From Rhodoplanes serenus (lineage in GTDB: Bacteria > Pseudomonadota > Alphaproteobacteria > Rhizobiales > Xanthobacteraceae): a stretch of DNA of 54,891 nt. Numbering within the stretch: position 1 is the first letter of the stretch; every line of letters starts with the position of its first letter. The position numbers and the translations under genes are program-made. The stretch is taken from assembly GCA_945861855.1 (NCBI GenBank), contig CAMAWG010000009.1, positions 1 to 54,891 on the forward strand, in the 5' to 3' direction. Below are positions 48,811 through 54,891 of the stretch, one piece after another. The notes under the pieces are model-generated. The model did not search any database. It saw nothing but the letters and a program-made list of their open reading frames with translations, and was not told the DNA's origin.

Positions 48811-50019
48811 TTACTCCGCCGCCAGCATCGGCTGCGTGCGCCGGTGGCTCGTCAGCGCCTCGGCGATCCGCAGCTTGTCGTCGGCGCTGCCGCCGCCGGT
48901 GTGCAGGCAGATCATCGCGTCATGGATGTACTTCTGCAGCGGCATGTCGCGCATCACGCCCATGGCGCCGAAGCATTCGGCGGAGTCCTTGGCGGCGCGA
49001 TAGACCGTCTCCGCGGTGAACACCCTGGCGATGGTGGTGAGCGGCAGGTCGGGCAGGCTGCGGTCGGCGGTGGCGTCCGGGTGATCGGAGGCCCAGGCCG
49101 CCCGCCAGATGGCGGTGCGCGCGACCTCGAGGCGGACGGCAATCTCGGCGAGCTTGGTGCCGATTGCCTGGTGCTCGACGATGCGGCGGCCGCCCTGCAC
49201 GCGAAGCTGCGCGTATTCCAGCGCCGCTTCGTAGGCGGCGCGGCCGATGCCGAGATTGAGCGCAGGATAGAGCGGCACGCCGCGGCCGTTGTCCGAGGCG
49301 TCGCCGAGCGACAGGAGATTGGCCGCCGGGACGCGAACGCCCTTCAGCGAAATCTGTCCGCAGGAGCCGTGATACCAGCGCGGCCCGGGCTGACCGGTGA
49401 CGGCGAGGCCGGGGGTCTCCCGCGGCACGAGGAACAACGCCGGTCCCTTGTCGGTCTGCGCCTCGACGGCGATCAGCTTGGCGATGGGGCCGTTGGCGAC
49501 GCAGTCCTTGGCGCCGTCGATGACGAAGCCGCCGCCGTCGCGGGTGGCGGTGGTGGCAAGCCGCATCCTGGCGGCGGGGCGGTGGTAGTTGATGCCGAGC
49601 GCGCTGTCGTCGCCGGGCTCGCGGCAGGCCAGCGCCAGATGATAGTCGTCGTCCTCCAGGAACGCCGGGCCGAAGCGCGCTCGCTGCTCCGGCGTCATCG
49701 CGGAGAACAGCCGCAGCCCAAGCGACGACGTCTCGGCCAGCACCGCCGCGACGTCGGTGTCGCCCACTGCGAGTTCTTCGGTGACGATGCAGCAGGTCAG
49801 GGCGTCAGCCCCCACGCCGCCCAGGTCCTCGGGCAGTGCGAGCGTGCGGAGCCCCATTTGCGAGGCCTTGCGCAGCACCTCGACCGGCAGTGTGCGGTCG
49901 TTGAGATCGAGGCGGTCGGCTTTCAAGGTGACCGGCTTGACCTCGTCCTCGACGAAATCCCGCACCGTGTCGCGGAACTCGATCTGCTCGGGGCTTAGGT
50001 GAAGATTGTACATGGGCAT
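48811..50019 (-). CDS. Acyl-CoA dehydrogenase (second of two)
   Basis: This 402-residue acyl-CoA dehydrogenase-fold protein starts MPMYNLHLSPEQIEFRDTV (an ATG two codons later is also possible). It has the FAD-contact segments LALACREPGDDSALG and ECFGAMGVMRDMPLQKYIHD. The position of the usual catalytic glutamate (YEGT) reads HTGGGSADD, so no glutamate is there. With the downstream dehydrogenase it may form a mixed enzyme, as FadE pairs do in steroid breakdown. A substrate from the ring-degradation genes is plausible. Confidence 0.86.
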   Translation of the reverse strand: MPMYNLHLSPEQIEFRDTVRDFVEDEVKPVTLKADRLDLNDRTLPVEVLRKASQMGLRTLALPEDLGGVGADALTCCIVTEELAVGDTDVAAVLAETSSLGLRLFSAMTPEQRARFGPAFLEDDDYHLALACREPGDDSALGINYHRPAARMRLATTATRDGGGFVIDGAKDCVANGPIAKLIAVEAQTDKGPALFLVPRETPGLAVTGQPGPRWYHGSCGQISLKGVRVPAANLLSLGDASDNGRGVPLYPALNLGIGRAAYEAALEYAQLRVQGGRRIVEHQAIGTKLAEIAVRLEVARTAIWRAAWASDHPDATADRSLPDLPLTTIARVFTAETVYRAAKDSAECFGAMGVMRDMPLQKYIHDAMICLHTGGGSADDKLRIAEALTSHRRTQPMLAAE

Positions 50020-50044
50020 GAGCCTGCTGTGTTGCGCGCCCGGA

Positions 50045-51016
50045 TCATTGCACCTTGATGCCGGCCTTCTTCACGACATCGTCCCATTTGGTGAGCTCGG
50101 TCTTGATGTAGCCCGTGAACTCAGGCGAGTCCTTGTAGCTCGCGGTGATGAACTGATCGGCGAAGTATTTTTTCACCGACTCCAACTGCAAGAAATCCGA
50201 CACCGCCTTGGAGAGCTTGGCGACGATCGCGGGCGGAGTCTTGGCCGGCACGTAGATGCCGATCCAGGCGGAGAATTCGTAGCCGGGGACGGTCTCGGCG
50301 ATGGTCGGAACGTCCGGCAGGCCCGGCAGGCGCTTGGCTTCGCCGATGGCGAGCCCGTTGGTCTTGCCAGCTCGAACGTGCTCCAGCGAGGTGGTGACGT
50401 TGTTGTAGAGAAGCTGCACGTCGCCTGCGAGGATCGCCTGCGTCGCGGGGCCGATGCCGCGATAGGGCACATGGACGATCTTGATGCCGGTCTGGTTGGC
50501 GAGCAGTTCCAGCCCCATGTGGCTGAAGTTGCCGATGCCGCCGGAGGAATAGTTGAGCGTGCCGGGCTTCTCCTTGGCCACCCGGAGCAGATCGGCCACA
50601 TTCTTGATTCCGGTGGATGGGTTCGCGGTCAGCATCGACGGAAACCGGTTCATCATCGCGACCGGAACGAAGTCGCGCAGCGTCTGATAGGCGTTGTTCG
50701 GATAGAGGGCAGGGTTGACGATCATCGGCCCGTCCGAGAAGACGCCGATGGTGTAGCCGTCCGGCTCCGCCCGCATCACCGCCTGCACCCCGATCGAGCC
50801 ATTCGCGCCGCCGATGTTCTCGACATAGACCTGCTGTCCAAGCAGGTCGCCGATGTGCTTGGCGGCAAGCCTGCCGATCAGATCGGTGCCGCCGCCGGCG
50901 GGAAACGGCACGACCGCCTTGATCTGCCGCTGCGGCCACTCCTGCGCCGCCGCAAGCGCGGGCAAGAGGCACATCAGGCCGATCGCGGCCAGAGCGTTCT
51001 TCAGGAGCCTTTGCAT
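50045..51016 (-). CDS. Bug/TctC-family tripartite tricarboxylate-type substrate-binding protein
   Basis: This 323-residue periplasmic protein has a signal peptide (MQRLLKNALAAIG start, cleavage after ALAAA) and the Bug family hallmarks IKAVVPFPAGGGTDLIGR, NIGGANGSIG and the VPTIAETVPGYEFSAWIGIYVPA block. The start has a GGAGG site. Such proteins bind carboxylic acids and often lack an adjacent TctAB permease, as here. It lies 47 bases after the isopropylmalate-dehydrogenase-like gene. Confidence 0.92.
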   Translation of the reverse strand: MQRLLKNALAAIGLMCLLPALAAAQEWPQRQIKAVVPFPAGGGTDLIGRLAAKHIGDLLGQQVYVENIGGANGSIGVQAVMRAEPDGYTIGVFSDGPMIVNPALYPNNAYQTLRDFVPVAMMNRFPSMLTANPSTGIKNVADLLRVAKEKPGTLNYSSGGIGNFSHMGLELLANQTGIKIVHVPYRGIGPATQAILAGDVQLLYNNVTTSLEHVRAGKTNGLAIGEAKRLPGLPDVPTIAETVPGYEFSAWIGIYVPAKTPPAIVAKLSKAVSDFLQLESVKKYFADQFITASYKDSPEFTGYIKTELTKWDDVVKKAGIKVQ

Positions 51017-51063
51017 CGTCGTCCTCCCAAGGGTTGTCTTTGCGTTTCGTTCTCGTCTTGCCG

Positions 51064-52116
51064 TCAGAGCGCCGAGGCGATGGCGTCGCCCATCTCCGTG
51101 GTGCTGGCGCTGCCGCCCAGGTCGCGGGTGAGCTTCCTGCCCTCGCCGATCACCTTCGTCACCGCCTTCTGCATCAGCTCGGCGGCGGCGCTGGCCCTGG
51201 CGTCCTTGTGCTTTCGCCCGAGCCAGCCCAGCAGCATCTGCCCGGACATGATCATGGCATAGGGATTGGCGATGTTCTTGCCGTAGATGTCCGGCGCCGA
51301 GCCGTGCGTCGCCTGCGCCATCGCCTGCTTGTCGCCGATGCACAGCCCGGGCGCGAGGCCGAGGCCCCCCACGAGGCCCGCGCCGATGTCGGTCAGGATG
51401 TCGCCGAACTGGTGGGTGGTGACGACCACGTCGAAGCGCTGCGGATCGGTGACGAGCTTCATCGCGATCGAGTCGATCATCATCTCCTCGAAGGCGACGT
51501 CGGGGTATTCCTTGGCGACCTTGCGGCATTCCTCGGCAAACATGCCGCAGGCGAGCCGATAGACCGGCTCCTTGTGGGCCGCGGTCACCTTCCTGCGCGG
51601 CCGCGTGCGGGCAAGCTCGAACGCCTCGCGTGCGACCCGGTTGGAGCCCTTCCGCGTGATGACACGCGACGAGATGGTGATGTCGTCGTTCGGCCGGAAC
51701 TCGGGCAGGCCCGCCACCACCGTCTCGGAATAGAGCATGCCCTCGGTCAGCTCGCGGAAGAAGGCGATATCGACGTTCTGGTGGATCGAGGGAATCGTCG
51801 GATGCGACAAAGCCGGGCGCAGCGCGGTGAAGAGATCGAATTTTTTCCGCACCGGCGGCATCACCCAGGTCATGTCGCCGCGCGGATAGGCGTTGTGCCC
51901 GATCGGACCCATGATCCAGCCGTCGAGCTCGCGCAGGGTCTCTTCGGTGATCTTCGGCAGCGTGTCGCCGTGCTGCTCATGGCCGGCCTTGCCGATCGGC
52001 AATTCGTGCCATTCGATGGCGAGTCCGGTCTTGGCGGCGGCGGCCTTGATCACCTTGACGCTCTCGGGAACGACTTCGAGGCCGATATCGTCGCCGAGCA
52101 GAATTCCAATTTTCAA
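51064..52116 (-). CDS. Isocitrate/isopropylmalate-dehydrogenase-family protein
   Basis: This 350-residue beta-decarboxylating dehydrogenase-family protein uses a TTG start (after AAGGAAATGAAC); no in-frame ATG precedes the N-terminal strand KIGILLG. It resembles tartrate and isopropylmalate dehydrogenases, with VTAAHKEPVYRLACG, MIDSIAMKLVTDPQRFDVVVTTHQFGDILTD and QATHGSAPDIYGKNIANP (substrate/NAD region). The universal N-terminal GDGIGPE appears as GDDIGLE, an uncommon change. It is placed between two Bug proteins and probably oxidises an imported hydroxy-dicarboxylate. Confidence 0.86.
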   Translation of the reverse strand: MKIGILLGDDIGLEVVPESVKVIKAAAAKTGLAIEWHELPIGKAGHEQHGDTLPKITEETLRELDGWIMGPIGHNAYPRGDMTWVMPPVRKKFDLFTALRPALSHPTIPSIHQNVDIAFFRELTEGMLYSETVVAGLPEFRPNDDITISSRVITRKGSNRVAREAFELARTRPRRKVTAAHKEPVYRLACGMFAEECRKVAKEYPDVAFEEMMIDSIAMKLVTDPQRFDVVVTTHQFGDILTDIGAGLVGGLGLAPGLCIGDKQAMAQATHGSAPDIYGKNIANPYAMIMSGQMLLGWLGRKHKDARASAAAELMQKAVTKVIGEGRKLTRDLGGSASTTEMGDAIASAL

Positions 52117-52144
52117 AGTTCATTTCCTTTGCTGACTCGCTCCG

Positions 52145-52239
52145 CCTCATCCTGAGGAGCGGTCCGAAGGACCGCGTCTCGAAGGATGGGGCGGCCCCAT
52201 GCTTCGAGACGCGCCCTGCGGGCGCTCCTCAGCATGAGG
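52145..52239. repeat. Intergenic palindrome CCTCATCCTGAGGAGC...GCTCCTCAGCATGAGG
   Basis: The outer arms CCTCATCCTGAGGAGC and GCTCCTCAGCATGAGG, and the inner arms CGCGTCTCGAAGGATGGGGC and GCCCCATGCTTCGAGACGCG, are complementary. Together they form a long cruciform-capable element. It fills the gap between the IPMDH-like gene and the second Bug gene. No other copy is in the window. Confidence 0.8.
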
Positions 52240-52263
52240 CCGGGAGAGGTTGCGGCTGCGAGA

Positions 52264-53256
52264 TCACTCATCCACCTTGATCCCCGCGTCCGCGATGTCG
52301 CGCCGCCAGGTTTCCATTTCCTTCTTCAGCCAGGCCCGCGCCTCGGCGGGCGACTTGTCGTTCGGGGCGACCATGCCGCCCTTCTCGAAGATCGCCTGCA
52401 GCTCCGGTGTCCGCGCCGCCGCGGCGAACGCCTCGTGCAGCTTGTCGATAATCTCGCGGGGGACGCCGGCCGGCGCGAAGGCCGCGGACCATTGCGAGGG
52501 GCGAAAGCCCGCGAAGCCGACCTCGGCCAGCGTCGGCACGTCGGGCCAGGCCGGCAGCCGCGCTTCGGCGGCGACCGCGAGCGGGCGCACCTTGCCGGCC
52601 TTGATCATGCCGACCGGGTTGGTGACGTTGAACCAGGATACATGGGTGTCGCCGCCCGCCACGTCCCTGAGGATGCCCGAGCCGCCGTCCTTGAATGGGA
52701 TGTGGACGAGCTGCAGCCCGCCGGCGCGCTTCGCCAGGATCTCGGTGTTGACGTGCTGATAGGCGCCGATGCCGGCCGAGGCGTAGCGCACATCGCCCGG
52801 ATGTGCCTTGGCATAGGCGATGAACTCGGCGAAAGTCTTCGGCGGAAAGTTCGTGGTGGTGGCGAGGAAGAACACCGGCGCATCGGCGGTGCGCGCGATG
52901 ATCTGCACGTCGCGATCATAGTCGATCTTCATGCGCTTGGCGAGCAGGACAGGTGTGAGGCAATTGGTCGAGATGTTGCCGACCATGATGGTGTAGCCGT
53001 CGGGTTTGGCGCGGGCCATTTCCTCGATGGCGATGATGCCGGATGCGCCGGGCTTGTTCTCGACCAGCACGTTCTGGCCGAGCGATTTGCGCAGGTGCTC
53101 GGCGTAGTGGCGCGCCACCACGTCGGTCAGGCCGCCGGGGGCGTAGGGGATGAGCACACGGATCGGCCGGGTGGGATAGGCGCCTTGGGCGGAAGCTTGG
53201 CCCGCGGCCAGCGCGAGACCGACGATCGACAGCAGAATGGCACTGAGCCTGCGCAT
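52264..53256 (-). CDS. Bug/TctC-family substrate-binding protein
   Basis: This 330-residue protein has a signal peptide (MRRLSAILLSIVG start, cleavage after GQASAQG) and family motifs IRVLIPYAPGGLTDVVAR, LVENKPGASG and WPDVPTLAEVGFAGFRPSQW. A GGGAGAG site precedes the start. The ligand is unknown; the paired protein at 50045-51016 is a different sequence of the same family. No permease gene adjoins it. Confidence 0.92.
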   Translation of the reverse strand: MRRLSAILLSIVGLALAAGQASAQGAYPTRPIRVLIPYAPGGLTDVVARHYAEHLRKSLGQNVLVENKPGASGIIAIEEMARAKPDGYTIMVGNISTNCLTPVLLAKRMKIDYDRDVQIIARTADAPVFFLATTTNFPPKTFAEFIAYAKAHPGDVRYASAGIGAYQHVNTEILAKRAGGLQLVHIPFKDGGSGILRDVAGGDTHVSWFNVTNPVGMIKAGKVRPLAVAAEARLPAWPDVPTLAEVGFAGFRPSQWSAAFAPAGVPREIIDKLHEAFAAAARTPELQAIFEKGGMVAPNDKSPAEARAWLKKEMETWRRDIADAGIKVDE

Positions 53257-53357
53257 GACGTCTCTCCCTGCGGAACCTGGGAGCGGTTCGTCCGCCCTCT
53301 GTTGTGGCGGAGATTGTAGGGAGCGGCGGTGGGGCTGCACAAGCGGTCTTCTGGGCG

Positions 53358-53503
53358 CGTGTCCCGGACGCGGTGCAGCGCAAGTGCGAAGCACGCAGCG
53401 GTGCGCCGCTGATCCGGGACCGTTTCGCACTCGGAGCTTGGAGCGGTCCCGGTTCTGCAGCGCATCACTTCGCTTCGCTCGTGCTGCACTGCGCCCGGGA
53501 CAC
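53358..53503. repeat. Intergenic palindromic repeat, family C (copy 3)
   Basis: The ends CGTGTCCCGGACGCGGTGCA and CTGCGCCCGGGACACA are inverted, and CGGTGCGCCGCTGATCCGGG and GGTCCCGGTTCTGCAGCGCA are related internal units. It matches copies at 41637-41772 and 48661-48785 and takes up most of the 272-base gap between the Bug and DctP-like genes. Confidence 0.8.
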
Positions 53504-53528
53504 AGCCTTTGAGGTGGAGGAAGTCGCC

Positions 53529-54452
53529 TCAACGCCCCAATAGCTTGAACAACTCGTCGCCCAGGAGCTTTCGCGCTTCCGCATAGATCGGCTGGACCGC
53601 CGAGGCGAAGGCATCGTGCTGCGCGGCGTCGAGCGTGACGATCTCGCAGCCCTCCGCCTTGATCGCGCGCTCGGCGTCCTCCTCCTCCTTGACGTGGAGG
53701 TCGCGCTGGAACGCGACGGATTCCGTGACGGCCTTCTGCATCGCCTCCTTCAGATCGGCGGGCCAGGCGTCGAAGGCCGGACGGTTCAGGAAGATCGGCC
53801 GCGAAATGTAGAAATGATTGCTGACGGTGTGGAAGCGGTGAAACTTGTGCACGCCGTAGGTCACCGTATTGGTGAGCGGATTCTCCTGCGCGTCGATCTC
53901 GCCGGCCTTGATCATGCGGATCGCGTCGGTGAGATCCATGATCATCGGGTTCGCACCCAACAGTTCGAAGGTGCGTTTCTGGATCTGGCTCGGCAGCACG
54001 CGGATGGCGATGCCCTTGAGGTCGGACGGCGTGCGCACGGTGCGGACGCGGTTGGAGATGTGGCGGAAGCCGTTCTCATACCAGCCGAGGACGCGATAAT
54101 TCGCCTTGCTCTCGATCGCCTGCACCAGCCGCTTGCCGAGCGTGCCGTCCATCGCGCCGCGGGCGTGGTCGTTGTCGCGGAACAGGAACGGCAGATCGAC
54201 GAAGCTCAGCTCCGGCACGCGGTCGGTGAGATAGCTCGACGACTGGTAGCCGAGAGTGAGAATGCCGCTCTCCACAAGCCAGAGGATTTCCTCGGCCTTG
54301 TAGCCGAAATCCATGATGTTCCAGCAATACTTCACGTCGATGCGATCGCCGAACTGCTTCTCAAGGCTGTCGCCGATGCGCTTCAGCGACTGGCTGAAGC
54401 CCGTGGCCGGCGGGCCGTAGCCGCCCATGCGGATGGGAATGGGTTTGGTCAT
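53529..54452 (-). CDS. DctP-like TRAP solute-binding protein without signal peptide
   Basis: This 307-residue protein has the DctP fold: LVESGILTLGYQSSSYL, LSFVDLPFLFRDNDHARGA, the ligand-binding-arginine region DLKGIAIRVLPSQIQKRTFE, and the DAQENPLTNTVTYGVHKF block. It begins MTKPIPIRMGGYG with no hydrophobic leader. The upstream gene ends only 8 bases before, so no signal peptide can have been missed by a start choice. It is either a cytoplasmic protein that binds a carboxylate or a leaderless, possibly non-functional, binding protein. No TRAP permease adjoins it. Confidence 0.85.
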   Translation of the reverse strand: MTKPIPIRMGGYGPPATGFSQSLKRIGDSLEKQFGDRIDVKYCWNIMDFGYKAEEILWLVESGILTLGYQSSSYLTDRVPELSFVDLPFLFRDNDHARGAMDGTLGKRLVQAIESKANYRVLGWYENGFRHISNRVRTVRTPSDLKGIAIRVLPSQIQKRTFELLGANPMIMDLTDAIRMIKAGEIDAQENPLTNTVTYGVHKFHRFHTVSNHFYISRPIFLNRPAFDAWPADLKEAMQKAVTESVAFQRDLHVKEEEDAERAIKAEGCEIVTLDAAQHDAFASAVQPIYAEARKLLGDELFKLLGR

Positions 54453-54460
54453 GCGCGCGC

Positions 54461-54891
54461 CTACTTCATATTTTCTGCAAGCCAGTCGGCGGCGAAGTCG
54501 ATGCCGATCTGGCGGTTGTCGACATGGGCGTGCTCGGCGCCGCCCTCTTCGGTGGTGAAGATTTTTATGGTCTTGTTCGTGGAGCCGGCGGCATCGAAAA
54601 GCTTCTGCGCGTTCTCGACTGGCACGACGCGGTCGTTGCCGGCGTGGGTGACGAGGAACGGGCAGGTGATGTTCTTCGCCACATCCTTGAGCGAGAATCT
54701 TTTCGCGATCTCGATGCCCTCGTCCTCGTCCTTGGCGCCGGCCACCCAGCGCCACTGGAAGTTCGATTGCGCGACGGACTTCGGCGCGCTCTTGTTGGCG
54801 TCCTTGATCTTCTGCTGCCAGGCGGCGAGGTCCCAGTGCAGCGCGGAAAGCGCGATGCAGGCGGCATAACGCTTCTCGAAGGCCGCGACGC
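54461..54891 (-). CDS. Alpha/beta hydrolase, prolyl-oligopeptidase-like (5' end outside window)
   Basis: This is a partial gene: the frame is open from the right edge to a stop at 54461, giving 142 C-terminal residues. The visible part has an AACIALSALHWDLAAW helix region, CPFLVTHAGNDRVVP (a late beta-strand with the conserved Asp loop) and EEGGAEHAHVDNRQ, which holds the catalytic histidine. This fits serine hydrolases of the dipeptidyl-peptidase/dienelactone type. The nucleophile serine lies outside the window. The last codons are 8 bases from the DctP-like start, so the two are cotranscribed. Confidence 0.8.
   Translation of the reverse strand, partial: VAAFEKRYAACIALSALHWDLAAWQQKIKDANKSAPKSVAQSNFQWRWVAGAKDEDEGIEIAKRFSLKDVAKNITCPFLVTHAGNDRVVPVENAQKLFDAAGSTNKTIKIFTTEEGGAEHAHVDNRQIGIDFAADWLAENMK

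Overview
The window is a GC-rich, gene-dense stretch of a chromosome that most resembles Hyphomicrobiales (Alphaproteobacteria) of the Bradyrhizobium / Rhodopseudomonas / Xanthobacteraceae type. The evidence is a hopanoid operon in the order hpnC-hpnD-hpnE-shc, nearby hpnH and hpnN, many orphan solute-binding proteins, and several families of palindromic intergenic repeats of the kind common in these genomes. No rRNA, tRNA, CRISPR array or phage module was seen.

Layout. (1) Positions 313-6251, minus strand: a catabolic gene set (cyclase-family hydrolase, SDR, ACMSD-type amidohydrolase, crotonase, CoA ligase, HAD phosphatase). (2) Positions 6330-6696: a compact 351-bp transposon-like element with terminal inverted repeats, an 8-bp target duplication and one small membrane-protein gene. 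(3) Positions 6713-14500: two molybdenum-hydroxylase large subunits, one orphan next to a UbiD decarboxylase and one with its FAD and [2Fe-2S] subunits, plus an antitoxin remnant. (4) Positions 14711-29461: the hopanoid region. It holds squalene synthesis by the HpnCDE route, squalene-hopene cyclase, an LTXXQ periplasmic protein, an MMPL/RND exporter, a small secreted protein, the adenosylhopane synthase HpnH, the hopanoid transporter HpnN, and a CDA-type nucleoside deaminase with an unusual basic tail. (5) Positions 29454-41625: a second catabolic region with GlcG/HbpS and DapA-like genes on the minus strand. On the plus strand it has an HpaB-type hydroxylase, a complete TRAP transporter, RidA, a luciferase-like monooxygenase, a CoA transferase, a MaoC-fold protein, BadH-like and BadI-like enzymes, and a solute-binding-like protein. 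(6) Positions 41789-54891: mixed dehydrogenases, GST, lactonase-type amidohydrolase, dodecin, a carboxymuconolactone-decarboxylase-like protein, two acyl-CoA dehydrogenases, two Bug/TctC binding proteins, an isopropylmalate-dehydrogenase-like protein, a leaderless DctP homologue and a partial alpha/beta hydrolase.

How it fits together. HpnD, HpnC and HpnE should make squalene from farnesyl diphosphate, Shc cyclises it, HpnH adds the adenosyl side chain, and HpnN moves hopanoids to the outer membrane. The flanking catabolic regions look like uptake and CoA-dependent breakdown of aromatic or alicyclic acids. The strongest lead there is a BadH/BadI ring-opening pair placed with a CoA transferase instead of a ligase.

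Most notable leads: the passenger-carrying mini-transposon at 6338-6688, the deaminase beside hpnN/hpnH as a candidate for making inosylhopane, the BadH/BadI module, and a palindromic repeat translated inside a CoA ligase.
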